This document shows positions 27,561 to 36,946 of a stretch of DNA of 64,000 bases, piece by piece. Numbering within the stretch: position 1 is the stretch's first letter; every line of letters begins with the position of its first letter. The position numbers and the translations under genes are program-made. Below the pieces are notes generated by a model. That model was not told the origin of the DNA, searched no databases, and saw nothing but the letters and a program-made list of their open reading frames with translations. The DNA lies in the NCBI RefSeq assembly GCF_001421325.1, contig NZ_LMJY01000012.1, positions 124,001-188,000 on the forward strand, written 5' to 3'. The stretch comes from Novosphingobium sp. Leaf2 (GTDB lineage Bacteria > Pseudomonadota > Alphaproteobacteria > Sphingomonadales > Sphingomonadaceae).

Positions 27561-30014
27561 TCACTTGCCGCGCGTCGCCTCGAAGGCGTTGCGGGTCTTC
27601 AGGCTGGGATCTTCGGTCCACGGCGTATCGGGCCAGCGATGGCGCGGATAGCGCCCTTTCATGTCGCGCTGCACATCGCGCCAGGACCCGCGCCAGAAAC
27701 CAGGCAGGTCGCGCGTCGTCTGGATCGGGCGGCCCGGCGGCGATGTCAGCTTGAGCAGAAGTGGCTGGGGCGGCTGGCCGAACGTTGGGTGCACGTCGAG
27801 CCCGAACAGCGCCTGCACGCGCACCTCCACCGAAGGTCCGCCCTCATCCTCGTAATCAATCGGGTGCGTGGTGCCGGCAGGACTGCGGAAATCCGCCGGG
27901 GCCAGCCGGTCCAGCGCCTGCTGATCGTCCCACGACAAACGGTTTCGCAAAGCCTGCAAGACTGCACTGCCATCGAGCGCGTCGAGGCGGCGGGTCAGGT
28001 GCGGGCCCAGCCAGTCCTCCAGATCGGCCAGCAACGCGTCCTCCGAAAGCACTGCGATCCCGGCATAGCGTGTGCGGCGCAGCAGTGCGTACGCCGCTTT
28101 GCCCAGCGGCACCATCTCCAGCCCTTTGGCGCGGATGCGGGCAATCACGAAGTCGCGGATCGCCTTAGGATCGGGCGACGGATCGGGGCCGGACGCCAGC
28201 GTGATCGCACCCAGCCGCCGCTCAAGCCGGGCCTCGACGCGCGCCTCGTCCTCGTTCCAGCGCATCACCGTGCGCCGCTCCGCCCCGCTTGCCAGCCAAG
28301 CCTCGACCTCCGCTGGTTCGAGCGAGGCGCCGGCGAGGATCCGTGCGCCGCGCGCCTGCCCCTGCGCATCGCCGATCACCATCCATTCGCGCGAGGCAAG
28401 CGGCGATGTGGGGTCCAGCACGTAGCCCCTGCCCCCGGCGCTCAGCCACTGCTCACCGGACGCATCGCGCCGCCGGGCGAGCATATCGGGGCGGCCCAGC
28501 GCCAGCAGCACACCCACCGGCACGTCCCCTTCATCACGCGTGCACGCGACCATGGCCTGCGCGCGGCGAGCCCAGCCGGCGGCCAGCGTGCGCGAAGCCT
28601 GCGCGCGGGGCGAGCGGTCAGCATCCCAGCGTGCCAGCCGGTGCGCCAGATCATCGTGACGGCCCCCTAGCGCCCGCTCCTGCAACAACAGCGCCAGCCG
28701 GGCCGCCACCGGCGCGGCGCCCAGTTCGGCGGCCCGCAGGATCATCGCCGCCTGTGCCGGGTCCATCGGCAACGCGGCCACCTTACGCCCGAACGCCGTG
28801 ATGCGTCCGGCGTTGTCCAGCGCACCCAGCGCCGCCAGGCTCTGGCCCGCGGTGTCCAGCGACGGGGTGGGCGGCGCATCGAGCCAGGCCATCGCTTGCG
28901 GATCGCCTGCGCCCCATTGTGCCAGCGTGAGGCACAGCGGCGCCAGGTCACTGGTAAGCATCTCCGGCGGGTCGAACTCCGGCCGACCGGCGTGGGCTGC
29001 CTCTTCCCATAAGCGATAGGCGACACCCGGCGCTTGCCGCGCAGCGCGCCCAGCCCGCTGCGCCGCTGACGCGCGGCTGGCCCGGCGGGTGACGAGACGG
29101 CTGACGCCCGCCGCTTTGTCGAACTCCGCCCGGCGTGCCAGGCCAGCATCCACCACCACCGACACCCCTTCCAGCGTCAGCGAGGTTTCGGCGATCGCGG
29201 TCGCCAGCACGATCCGCCGCCGCCCCTGCGGATCGCGGCGGATCGCAGCGCGCTGGGCTGCAGGTTCACACTGGCCGTGCAGCGGCAAGACCAGGGCTGC
29301 GGGCAATTTCTGCGCCAAGCTTTGTTGCACCCGCTCGATCTCGCGCACGCCCGGTAGAAACGCCAGCACGTCGCCGTCCTGCTCGCGCCATGCGGTCAGC
29401 AGCGCGGACACCATCGCGTCCTCGATCCGCCGGTCCGCCGCATGGCCCAGCCAGCGTATGTCCAGCGGCCAGGCCTTGCCGGCGCTTTCGATCACGGGCG
29501 TCCGGGCACCCAGCAGGTCCGCAAAGCGCGTGCCGTCGATCGTGGCGGACATCACCACGATGCGCAGATCCTCGCGCAGCACCGCGCGGCTTTCGATGGC
29601 CAGCGCCAGTCCAAGATCGCTGTCCAGATGCCGCTCGTGCGCCTCGTCGAACAGGATCGCCGAGACGCCATCCAGTTCGGGATCGTTCAGGATTTGCGAT
29701 ACGAAGATCGCTTCGGTCATCACCAGCACGCAGGTGCGGGCAGAGCGCTTGACGTCGAGGCGGGTGACATACCCGATCGTCTCACCGGCAGCTTCGCCGC
29801 GTTGCTCGGCCATCCGCTCCGCCGCCGCGCGCGCCGCCACGCGGCGGGGCGACAGCAGGATGACTTGGCCGTTGCACCACGGCTGATCCAGCAGCGCAGG
29901 CGCCAGCGCCGTTGTCTTGCCCGCACCGGGCGGGGCGATCAGCACTGCGCCGGTATTGGCCTGCAGCGCGCCAAGAAGATCGGGAAGGACGGAAAGGATC
30001 GGAAGCTCGCTCAC
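27561..30014 (-). CDS. hrpB: ATP-dependent helicase HrpB
   Basis: 817 residues, normal for HrpB. Walker A APPGAGKTT is near residue 25, and the DEAH box is FDEAHERHLDSDLGLAL. SATIDGTRF, QRAGRAAR (motif VI) and the HrpB-specific C-terminal region (FWRGSWRDVQRDMKGRYPRH) follow. It is a DEAH-family RNA/DNA helicase whose cellular role is poorly defined. The proposed GTG at 30014 (VSELPIL) is chosen because upstream codons in frame show no family resemblance. It stands alone between the NDUFS4-like gene and the divergent GGDEF/EAL gene. Confidence 0.94.
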   Translation of the reverse strand: MSELPILSVLPDLLGALQANTGAVLIAPPGAGKTTALAPALLDQPWCNGQVILLSPRRVAARAAAERMAEQRGEAAGETIGYVTRLDVKRSARTCVLVMTEAIFVSQILNDPELDGVSAILFDEAHERHLDSDLGLALAIESRAVLREDLRIVVMSATIDGTRFADLLGARTPVIESAGKAWPLDIRWLGHAADRRIEDAMVSALLTAWREQDGDVLAFLPGVREIERVQQSLAQKLPAALVLPLHGQCEPAAQRAAIRRDPQGRRRIVLATAIAETSLTLEGVSVVVDAGLARRAEFDKAAGVSRLVTRRASRASAAQRAGRAARQAPGVAYRLWEEAAHAGRPEFDPPEMLTSDLAPLCLTLAQWGAGDPQAMAWLDAPPTPSLDTAGQSLAALGALDNAGRITAFGRKVAALPMDPAQAAMILRAAELGAAPVAARLALLLQERALGGRHDDLAHRLARWDADRSPRAQASRTLAAGWARRAQAMVACTRDEGDVPVGVLLALGRPDMLARRRDASGEQWLSAGGRGYVLDPTSPLASREWMVIGDAQGQARGARILAGASLEPAEVEAWLASGAERRTVMRWNEDEARVEARLERRLGAITLASGPDPSPDPKAIRDFVIARIRAKGLEMVPLGKAAYALLRRTRYAGIAVLSEDALLADLEDWLGPHLTRRLDALDGSAVLQALRNRLSWDDQQALDRLAPADFRSPAGTTHPIDYEDEGGPSVEVRVQALFGLDVHPTFGQPPQPLLLKLTSPPGRPIQTTRDLPGFWRGSWRDVQRDMKGRYPRHRWPDTPWTEDPSLKTRNAFEATRGK

Positions 30015-30193
30015 ACAGTCCGCCTTAGATCGCGTTGCCGCGCACGCAAAGTAGTCAAGCGCGGTACAATCTCTTACAATAAAATGCGTCAGGTTGAGTG
30101 AGATTGCGTAGCTGTGTCCACTCTTCCTAAAGACTTGGCACGTATTGAGCGACATTCGCTATCCTGCGAACCACACAAGTGCACCCACATAAA

Positions 30194-32122
30194 ATGCATC
30201 GTGCCGGCCAACATCCCCTCGTAGTTGCGCAGTATCTGCGCCTGCGGCAGCACATCCCGCCGCTGTACGGCGTGCTGGCCATCAACGCTGCGGTGCTGGC
30301 TTTTACGCACCGCCATCTCGCGCCCACGCACTTGGTCGTCACCCTTCCCGCGGTACTGATCGCGTTGTGCTTCTATCGGTTGATGACCTGGCTGCGGCCA
30401 ATGACCGATGCCGATTTCGACCCGGCATATGTGCGCCGCCGCCTGCGCCGGACGCTGTACCTGGCGGTGGTGCTGGCGGTGGGTTTCGTCACCTGGGCCA
30501 TAGCGTTGGACCAGTACGGCGGTCCCTACCAGCACGGTCACGTCGCGGTGTTCATATCGGTGACAGTGCTGGGCTGCGTATTTTGCCTCAGCTTCCTGCC
30601 GATGGGCGCGGTTGCGGTATGCGTGACGGTGCTGGGAGCGTTCCTTGCCTATTCGCTGTATCTCGGCACCGAAACGCTGATCGCGATCGCGGCCAACATC
30701 GTGATGGTCGCCATCGTCATTCTAAAGGTCGTGCGCGATTCGTTCGCCTCGTTCGTCGAACTGGAAGCCTCCCAGCGCGAATTGCTGATCGAACGACGGC
30801 AGGCGCAGGTGCTGGGCGAAGAAAACGCCCGGCTCGCACAGACCGACGCGCTGACCGGCATGCCCAACCGCCGGTTCTTCTTCGCGACCTTGGAAGGCCT
30901 GATGCAGGACCGGGATGGAACGACCCGGTTTACCGTCGGGCTGATCGATCTGGACCGCTTCAAGCCGGTGAACGACACCCATGGCCACGCGCAAGGCGAT
31001 CGCCTGCTGCAGGTGATCGGTTCACGGATCATGAACGCGTGCCCGGACAATGCGATCGTTGCGCGCCTTGGCGGGGACGAATTCGGCCTGATCGTCATGG
31101 ATGACGTGCAGCAGGCAGAACACATCGCCAACGAGCTTTGCCGGGCCATCCGCCAGCCGGCGCGGATCAACGACGTGATGGTGTCAATCGGCTGTTCGGC
31201 GGGGCTTGCCGTCTATCCCGATACGGCGCGCACTGCCAACCTGCTGTTCGACCGCGCCGACTTTGCGCTGTACCACGCAAAGAACCGGCGCCGGGGCCAA
31301 TGCGTCCTGTTCTCCGAGGAACTGGAGATCATTATCCGCACCGATCAGGCGCTGGACGCCGCACTGCAGGCTGCAGACCTTGCCGCCGAGCTTACCCTCT
31401 GCTTCCAGCCGATCGCGTCCACACACGACCTGCGACCGGTGGGCATGGAATGCCTGGCCCGCTGGCATTCGCCGCGCATCGGCGATGTTCCGCCCGAGAT
31501 GCTGATTGCGGCGGCCGAGCGCGTGGGACGTTCGCGCGAAGTGACTGTGGCGCTGTTCGACCTGGCGCTGCAATCGCTGGCGCAGTTGCCCGATGCTCTG
31601 CGGGTATCTTTCAACCTGTCCGGCAATGATATCTGCGACCCCGCCACGATCGATGCGCTGCTGGAGCGCTTAGCCGTTTCGGGCCAGGATGCCCGGCGGA
31701 TCCTGATCGAAATCACGGAAAGCTCGCTGATCCTGGAGTTCACAACGGCCAGCGCCGCCCTGCAGCGCCTGCGCGCCACTGGCATGCGCATTGCGCTGGA
31801 CGACTTCGGTACCGGTTATTCCAGCCTGTCCTCACTGCACCAGCTACCGCTCGACATGGTGAAGATCGACCGCAGTTTCGCAGCCCGGCTGGACGAAGGC
31901 GCGGGACGGCGGCTGATCACCGCGATCCGTCATCTGGCGCGTTCGCTGTCTTTGGAATGCGTGATCGAGGGGATCGAAACCGAAAGCCAGTTGGTCAGCG
32001 CGCGATTGGCGGGCTTCTCGCTCGCGCAGGGGTATTTCATCGCCCGGCCCATGCCGCTGGAGGATCTGCTGGCCAGACTGGCCCAACCCGGCGGGTTTGT
32101 ACCCTTCAGCGCGGCAGGGTGA
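30194..32122 (+). CDS. Membrane-bound GGDEF/EAL cyclic di-GMP enzyme
   Basis: 642 residues. About five hydrophobic segments in residues 20-175 form a membrane sensor part with no named domain. A GGDEF domain follows with an intact LGGDEFG near residue 293. No clear RxxD inhibitory site is seen before it. The EAL domain reads ECLAR at the EAL position (near residue 417); the Glu is kept, and LDDFGTGYSS and VKIDRSF are intact. It may therefore make, break or only sense cyclic di-GMP. A GTG at 30179 in the same frame is an alternative start; neither has a good ribosome site. Divergent from hrpB. Confidence 0.9.
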   Translation: MHRAGQHPLVVAQYLRLRQHIPPLYGVLAINAAVLAFTHRHLAPTHLVVTLPAVLIALCFYRLMTWLRPMTDADFDPAYVRRRLRRTLYLAVVLAVGFVTWAIALDQYGGPYQHGHVAVFISVTVLGCVFCLSFLPMGAVAVCVTVLGAFLAYSLYLGTETLIAIAANIVMVAIVILKVVRDSFASFVELEASQRELLIERRQAQVLGEENARLAQTDALTGMPNRRFFFATLEGLMQDRDGTTRFTVGLIDLDRFKPVNDTHGHAQGDRLLQVIGSRIMNACPDNAIVARLGGDEFGLIVMDDVQQAEHIANELCRAIRQPARINDVMVSIGCSAGLAVYPDTARTANLLFDRADFALYHAKNRRRGQCVLFSEELEIIIRTDQALDAALQAADLAAELTLCFQPIASTHDLRPVGMECLARWHSPRIGDVPPEMLIAAAERVGRSREVTVALFDLALQSLAQLPDALRVSFNLSGNDICDPATIDALLERLAVSGQDARRILIEITESSLILEFTTASAALQRLRATGMRIALDDFGTGYSSLSSLHQLPLDMVKIDRSFAARLDEGAGRRLITAIRHLARSLSLECVIEGIETESQLVSARLAGFSLAQGYFIARPMPLEDLLARLAQPGGFVPFSAAG

Positions 32123-32131
32123 CCTGCGACA

Positions 32132-32893
32132 TCAGCCGTCGCCGTGTTGGCCATAGGTTATACGAATGCGCACCCACTCACCAATCTGCTGCTTGCCGTT
32201 GATGCGCACCGGCATCACCTGGAACTGCCACGCGGCGTTCAAAACCGCACGCCCGAAGCCCGATCCACGTGGCGATTCGCCAAGGATCTGGCAGTTTTCC
32301 ACCCGGTAATGCGGCTGGGTCTGGCAGGCGATCATGCCCCAGCCGCTGGGCGGGGCATGGGCGGGCAGATAACCGCCCAACTGCGCGTCGGTAGGCTCCT
32401 TGTACCATGCCGCATTATACAGCACCGCGCCGCCCGGCCCCTCACCCGGTCCATACGTCGCGCCGCTGCTGCCGCCCCCCGGCGCCGCATCGCCGCTGCC
32501 GGAACTCTTCATACCGCCAATGTCGGCAGCGGCCATGTCCGAGCGAGACAGCAAGGTGAACGCCGGTTTTTCGGGCGTCTTCACCGGCTTGGTGACAGGT
32601 GTGACCGGGGTATCCGCCTGCACTTCCTGCCGGGGCGGCTGGTCCTTCTCTTTGGTCTTGGCCTGTTGGCTCTTTTCGGGAGTCTTCGCGCCGCTGTCGG
32701 CATCGTCGCCCTTCATGTCGAAGGTGACCGGATTGCGGGCTCTTTCCTTGAGCGCCGGAGCAACCGCCGTCTGATAGATCGCGATCAGCAGGGCGATCAC
32801 GATTATCGCTGCCGAAAGCAGCGAGGAGATCAGGCGTTGGCGGGGCGATCCGGACTGGTATCCGGTGGCTACCCGATCTTCGGGGGACGGCAT
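32132..32893 (-). CDS. TonB-like single-pass membrane protein
   Basis: 253 residues. One membrane segment at about 21-40 (ISSLLSAAIIVIALLIA) is followed by a Lys/Pro/Glu-rich spacer (residues 55-110), a Gly/Ser-rich patch and a compact C-terminal domain. That domain ends in AAWQFQVMPVRINGKQQ and WVRIRITY. Membrane anchor, Pro/Lys linker and basic C-terminal beta domain are the TonB layout, and the last 60 residues look like a TonB C-terminal domain. No exbB/exbD is adjacent, so its energy source is unclear. The ATG at 32893 has GAGG 6 bases upstream. Converges on the GGDEF/EAL gene. Confidence 0.65.
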   Translation of the reverse strand: MPSPEDRVATGYQSGSPRQRLISSLLSAAIIVIALLIAIYQTAVAPALKERARNPVTFDMKGDDADSGAKTPEKSQQAKTKEKDQPPRQEVQADTPVTPVTKPVKTPEKPAFTLLSRSDMAAADIGGMKSSGSGDAAPGGGSSGATYGPGEGPGGAVLYNAAWYKEPTDAQLGGYLPAHAPPSGWGMIACQTQPHYRVENCQILGESPRGSGFGRAVLNAAWQFQVMPVRINGKQQIGEWVRIRITYGQHGDG

Positions 32894-33006
32894 GGCGGGC
32901 CTCAATAAGCCACGCCGGGGCGCGCGGCAATCGCAGCTTTGTGCCAGACTGTCGCAGCCGTGTTACCGTTGAAAATCTGCCACATACGGCGCGGCAGCAC
33001 TATGCT

Positions 33007-34023
33007 TCAGTAGCGGCGCGCGACGGCGAACGCGGCGGCTTCCGCCATCGCGTTCCGCGCTTCGCCGGCGGGAAAGCCCGCAATCGCGTCGATCGCACGC
33101 TGCGCGTAATGGCGCGCGCGTTCCCGCGTGGCCTCCACGCAGCCGTGGCGATTGATCAGTTCGACCGCATGGGCAAGGTCTTCGTCCTCGGTGCGGAAAC
33201 CGGCGATAGCGTCTTCCCAGAACTTGCGCTCCTGCGCATCACCGCGCGCATAAGCCAAGATCACCGGCAGGGTCATCTTGCCTTCCCGGAAATCGTCGCC
33301 CTTGTCCTTGCCCGATTCGCTGCTTTCCGAATCGTAGTCGATGGCATCGTCCACCAACTGGAACGCAATTCCCAGATTGCGACCGAATGCATCGAGCGCC
33401 AGTTCCTCCGCCTCGCTCTTTTCGGCGAGGATGGCCGAAATCCGGGTGGCAGCGGCAAACAGCGCCGCCGTTTTCGATCCGATGATCTGGAGGTAATGCT
33501 CCTCGCTCGTTTCGACCCGGCGCTGCGCGGTCAACTGGTCAACCTCGCCCTCGGCGATGATGGAACTGGCCTTCGAGAACACCTTGAGAATCTTGAGGCT
33601 GCCGTCCTCCACCATCAGCTCGAAAGCCTTGGTGAACAGGAAGTCCCCGACCAGCACGGTGGCGGGATTACCGAACACGATGTTGGCTGCAGCCTTGCCC
33701 CGGCGCATGTCCGAACCATCGACGACATCGTCATGCAACAGGGTGGCTGTGTGGAGGAACTCCACCGCAGCGGCCAGCGTGTGGTGACGGCTACCGTGGT
33801 ATCCGCAAAGCTGCGCCGCGGCCACCATCAGCATCGGGCGCATGCGTTTGCCGCCGCCGGAAATCAGGTGCCCTGCGAGCGCCGGAATCAGCGGAATCTC
33901 GCTTTGCATGCGATCCAGGATTACGGCGTTGACGCTGTTCATGCCGGCTGCGGTAAGCGCCAGCATGGGAGCGAGGGAGGGCTGCTGCCTGCGCATCTGC
34001 AGGGGGACGACATCTGCACTCAT
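33007..34023 (-). CDS. ispB: Long-chain polyprenyl diphosphate synthase (octaprenyl-type)
   Basis: 338 residues. GGGKRMRP lies at residues 56-63, the first Asp-rich motif at 98-102 (LLHDDVVDGSDMRRG) and the second in QLVDDAIDYDS. Small residues upstream of the first motif suggest a long-chain product, in the Sphingomonadales usually the C45-C50 side chain of ubiquinone. It condenses isopentenyl diphosphate with farnesyl diphosphate in the cytoplasm. The ATG at 34023 is the first before the conserved region. Chain length cannot be decided from sequence alone. Confidence 0.9.
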   Translation of the reverse strand: MSADVVPLQMRRQQPSLAPMLALTAAGMNSVNAVILDRMQSEIPLIPALAGHLISGGGKRMRPMLMVAAAQLCGYHGSRHHTLAAAVEFLHTATLLHDDVVDGSDMRRGKAAANIVFGNPATVLVGDFLFTKAFELMVEDGSLKILKVFSKASSIIAEGEVDQLTAQRRVETSEEHYLQIIGSKTAALFAAATRISAILAEKSEAEELALDAFGRNLGIAFQLVDDAIDYDSESSESGKDKGDDFREGKMTLPVILAYARGDAQERKFWEDAIAGFRTEDEDLAHAVELINRHGCVEATRERARHYAQRAIDAIAGFPAGEARNAMAEAAAFAVARRY

Positions 34024-34131
34024 CACGGCGGGCTTTGGGCGCAAGCTGCGTGCAACGCAAGCGCAAAGGCCACCACCCGGTGCATCAACCCGACTGGAAG
34101 AACGGGCCACCGCGTGCTAGCGGGCGGCGCC

Positions 34132-34434
34132 ATGACCCAGGAAACCTCATCCGCCGCCGATCCGGTCCTCGCAGGCTTTCGCGCCAGCATCGACAACATC
34201 GACGCTGCCCTCATCCACATGCTGGCAGAGCGTTTCAGGATCACCAAGGCGGTGGGGGAATACAAGGCGACGACCAACCTGCCCGCGTCCGATCCCGGCC
34301 GCGAAGAACGGCAGATCACGCGCCTGCGCGCGCTGGCGCAGGACGCCAACCTCGACCCCGATTTTGGTGAAAAGTTCATCCGCTTCGTGATCGACGAAGT
34401 GATCCGCCATCACGAGCGCGCCAAGAACGGGTGA
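34132..34434 (+). CDS. Chorismate mutase, AroQ class
   Basis: 100 residues, a monofunctional helical chorismate mutase. The pattern FRASIDNIDAALIHMLAERF, then ITKAVGEYKA with the active-site Arg and Lys, and the closing FIRFVIDEVIRHHE match the AroQ fold. It converts chorismate to prephenate for phenylalanine and tyrosine synthesis. It is divergent from the polyprenyl synthase with about 108 bases between. Its stop is followed at once by a perfect 10-bp hairpin. Confidence 0.9.
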   Translation: MTQETSSAADPVLAGFRASIDNIDAALIHMLAERFRITKAVGEYKATTNLPASDPGREERQITRLRALAQDANLDPDFGEKFIRFVIDEVIRHHERAKNG

Positions 34435-34436
34435 GC

Positions 34437-34462
34437 GATGGGGCGCGCAGCGGCGCCCCATC
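34437..34462. terminator. Bidirectional terminator with perfect 10-bp stem
   Basis: GATGGGGCGC (34437-34446) and GCGCCCCATC (34453-34462) are perfect complements around a six-base loop. It begins 2 bases after the chorismate mutase stop and ends 5 bases before the stop of the convergent small gene, so it can serve both. A short run of T follows only weakly. Confidence 0.6.
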
Positions 34463-34467
34463 CAGCT

Positions 34468-34671
34468 TCAATCCTGAACGAAGTCCTGAAGGCGGCCCAT
34501 CAGCGTCTGGATGCGCGTGGCAGCCTCGGTGAAAGTCTTCACGTCTTCGCGGTTGTTGTTGCCGCGCGCTTCCTTGGCCGATTCCAGATAGCCTTCGAGA
34601 TCGACTTCGAGCGCGTCGACCAGCATCTCGATCTCGTCGGACGTGAGGGGAACGTTAATGGTGTCACTCAT
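34468..34671 (-). CDS. Small acidic helical protein, unknown
   Basis: 67 residues. It is strongly acidic and helical (TSDEIEMLVDALEVDLEGYL, then VKTFTEAATRIQTLMGRLQ). GGAG lies 9-12 bases before the ATG, and the frame has coding character, so I consider it real. It is separated by 85 bases from the histidine kinase gene on its 3'-distal side and converges with chorismate mutase. Length and helix pattern suggested exonuclease VII small subunit at first, but its diagnostic residues are missing. Function unknown. Confidence 0.7.
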   Translation of the reverse strand: MSDTINVPLTSDEIEMLVDALEVDLEGYLESAKEARGNNNREDVKTFTEAATRIQTLMGRLQDFVQD

Positions 34672-34756
34672 GAAATGCTCCGGATACTGTCTGGCGCGCA
34701 AATGGCCATGATGGGTCAAAACGGCAACCGGCCCGTGCCGGTTACCCACCGATGTG

Positions 34757-36223
34757 TCACGAAATACCGTCCTGCCAGTCGGCACGCGGCAGCTTGAGCT
34801 TCACCAGCAGACCGCCCAGGTCCTCGCTTTCGTCAAGCTCGACCGCGCCGCCATAGATTTCCACGACATCGCGCACGATCGCCAGGCCAAGCCCGGTGCC
34901 TGGCTTGCCGGTGTCCAGCCGCGCGCCGCGATCGAAGATGCGGATGCGCTCCTCCTCAGGGATGCCCATGCCGTCGTCCTCGATCCAGATCTCGCACAAC
35001 CGAGCGTCTCGCACCGCGTCCACGGTCACGAACACGCTGCCGCCGCCATATTTGGCTGCGTTCTCGATCAGGTTGCCCAGCATCTCCTCAAGGTCCTGCT
35101 TTTCCATGGCCACGGCCACATCGCGGTTGCCGTCCAGGTCGAAGCGGGTGTGCTCATACAACCGCTCGACCGCACGCAGCACCGCCTCCAGGCTGGCCCA
35201 TACTTCAGCGCGGGACTGGCCGACAGCGCGCCGGCCCACCGCCCGCGCGCGCGCCAAGTGGTGATCGACCTGGCGGCGCATCACCGCAGCCTCCCGGATA
35301 ACGGTATCGGCAAGGTCGGGCGCCTGCGCGGTGGCGGCGTTCATCACCACCGTCAGCGGGGTTTTCAACGCGTGGGCGAGGTTGCCGGCATGGGTGCGCG
35401 CTTCCTCGGCCTGCCGCTCGGTATGCGCCAGCAGCGCATTGAGTTCATCCACCAGCGGGGCGACCTCATTGGGCAGCGGTTCGGTAACGCGGCTGGCGCT
35501 GGTGGTGCGCAGCTTCTGGATGGCGCGGCGCACATGGCGCAGCGGAAACAGGCCATACCAGGTCTGCATCCCGGCCATCAGCAGCAGCCCGAAGCCCAGC
35601 GCCACGAAGCTGTACACCAGGATCGAGCGGATCATCTTGATCTGGTCGTTCAGATCCTTGCGGCTGGCGGCGACGGTGAACATCCAGCGCGCCTTGCTGC
35701 CGGGCAGGATGATCGAGCGCTCCATGACCCGCAGCGGCTCACCCGCGAACTGGTCGCTGTCGTAAACGTGCGTGGTGGCATCGAAATGGTCCACCGGAAC
35801 ATCGAGGCTGCGGTCCCACAGCGAGCGGGAGGGATAATCCTCGTGCCCCTTGGCTCGGATCTGCCAGTACAGGCCGGAATTGGGCTCCAGAAAGCGCTGG
35901 TCGGCCATCGGGCGGATAAAGAACACCTCGCCGTCCGGACCCACTTCCACCGAGCCCAGCATGCCGGTCAGCATGTATTCCAGTTGCTCGTCGAAATTGC
36001 GTGTCACAATGCCGGTGACAGTGTGATCGAGCCCAAGCCCGCCGGCGAGCAACAGGAACGAGATCCAGCCCGCCGCGATCAGCATCATGCGCCGCGCCAG
36101 CGAGCCGGTAGTCCCGGCCCGGCGCGGGGGCGCTACCGCGTTTGCGGGTTCGGCCTCAGCCGCGGCCGGGTTCGGCGGGATCGTCGAGGCTGTAGCCAAG
36201 GCCACGGATCGTCGTGATGACAT
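34757..36223 (-). CDS. Sensor histidine kinase of the PepSY operon
   Basis: About 488 residues. Membrane segments at about 46-64 and 200-220 flank a periplasmic sensor of 135 residues. A HAMP-like linker leads to the phospho-acceptor H-box HALKTPL (His near 284), the N box NLIENAAKYGGG and GTGLGLAIV. HALKTPL is the form found in PhoQ-like kinases. The start is uncertain: an ATG at 36223 overlaps the upstream response regulator by 68 bases, and a later ATG pair lies just before the first membrane segment. It should phosphorylate the regulator encoded directly before it. Confidence 0.9.
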   Translation of the reverse strand: MSSRRSVALATASTIPPNPAAAEAEPANAVAPPRRAGTTGSLARRMMLIAAGWISFLLLAGGLGLDHTVTGIVTRNFDEQLEYMLTGMLGSVEVGPDGEVFFIRPMADQRFLEPNSGLYWQIRAKGHEDYPSRSLWDRSLDVPVDHFDATTHVYDSDQFAGEPLRVMERSIILPGSKARWMFTVAASRKDLNDQIKMIRSILVYSFVALGFGLLLMAGMQTWYGLFPLRHVRRAIQKLRTTSASRVTEPLPNEVAPLVDELNALLAHTERQAEEARTHAGNLAHALKTPLTVVMNAATAQAPDLADTVIREAAVMRRQVDHHLARARAVGRRAVGQSRAEVWASLEAVLRAVERLYEHTRFDLDGNRDVAVAMEKQDLEEMLGNLIENAAKYGGGSVFVTVDAVRDARLCEIWIEDDGMGIPEEERIRIFDRGARLDTGKPGTGLGLAIVRDVVEIYGGAVELDESEDLGGLLVKLKLPRADWQDGIS

Positions 36224-36833
36224 CGGCGCCCAGCTTCTTGCGGATGCGCGTGACGAAGACCTCGATCGTATTGGAATCGCGGTCAAAATCCTGATCGTAG
36301 ATATGCTCGATCAGCTCGGTGCGGCTGACCACCTTGCCCTTATGGTGCATGAGGTAGGACAACAGCTTGTATTCCTGCGCGGTCAGCTTCACCGGCTCGC
36401 CTGACAGCGTGACCCGGCCCGAACGCGTGTCCAGCCGGACCCCGCCCGCAGTCAGTTCGCTGGAGGTGTTGCCCGAAGCACGGCGGATCAGCGCGCGCAG
36501 GCGGGCGATCAGCTCCTCGGTCTGGAAAGGCTTGGCCAAGTAATCGTCTGCCCCGGCATCAAGCCCGGCCACCTTGTCGGACCAGCTGTCGCGCGCGGTC
36601 AGCACCAGCACCGGGAACGTGCGCCCCTCGCGACGCCACATGCCCAGCACGGTGAGCCCGTCGATCTCGGGAAGGCCGAGATCGAGGATCACCGCGTCGT
36701 AGTCTTCGGTAGAGCCAAGAAAATGCCCGTCCTCACCATCGGTGGACAGATCCACAGCATAGCCGTTCTGTTCCAGCGTGGTTTTGAGCTGGTTGCCCAG
36801 GGTCGGCTCATCCTCGACGATCAGGATGCGCAA
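36156..36833 (-). CDS. OmpR/PhoB-family response regulator
   Basis: 225 residues. The receiver domain has the acidic pocket VEDEP and the phospho-acceptor Asp51 in ILDLGLPEIDG, Thr in LTARD and Lys in AKPF. The winged-helix output domain covers about 130-220 (LTAQEYKLLSYLMHH, IRKKLGADVITTIRGLGYSL). It resembles PhoP/FeuP-type regulators. It is the middle gene of a PepSY-regulator-kinase operon. Confidence 0.95.
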   Translation of the reverse strand: MRILIVEDEPTLGNQLKTTLEQNGYAVDLSTDGEDGHFLGSTEDYDAVILDLGLPEIDGLTVLGMWRREGRTFPVLVLTARDSWSDKVAGLDAGADDYLAKPFQTEELIARLRALIRRASGNTSSELTAGGVRLDTRSGRVTLSGEPVKLTAQEYKLLSYLMHHKGKVVSRTELIEHIYDQDFDRDSNTIEVFVTRIRKKLGADVITTIRGLGYSLDDPAEPGRG

Positions 36834-36946
36834 TTTTCGGTCCTCCGTACATCAACCAGCGTCAGATGGGGCGAAACCCCCGCAGGGTCAAGCGACGGCG
36901 CTACGCGTGGTTCCCACGGGACGGACCAACCGGCTCGCCGACCCAC

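Noticed and set aside
34468..34671. Exonuclease VII small subunit (XseB)
   Set aside because: Length and helical pattern are close, but the conserved FE..L..L..IV..LE...L start of XseB is missing, so I leave the gene unassigned.
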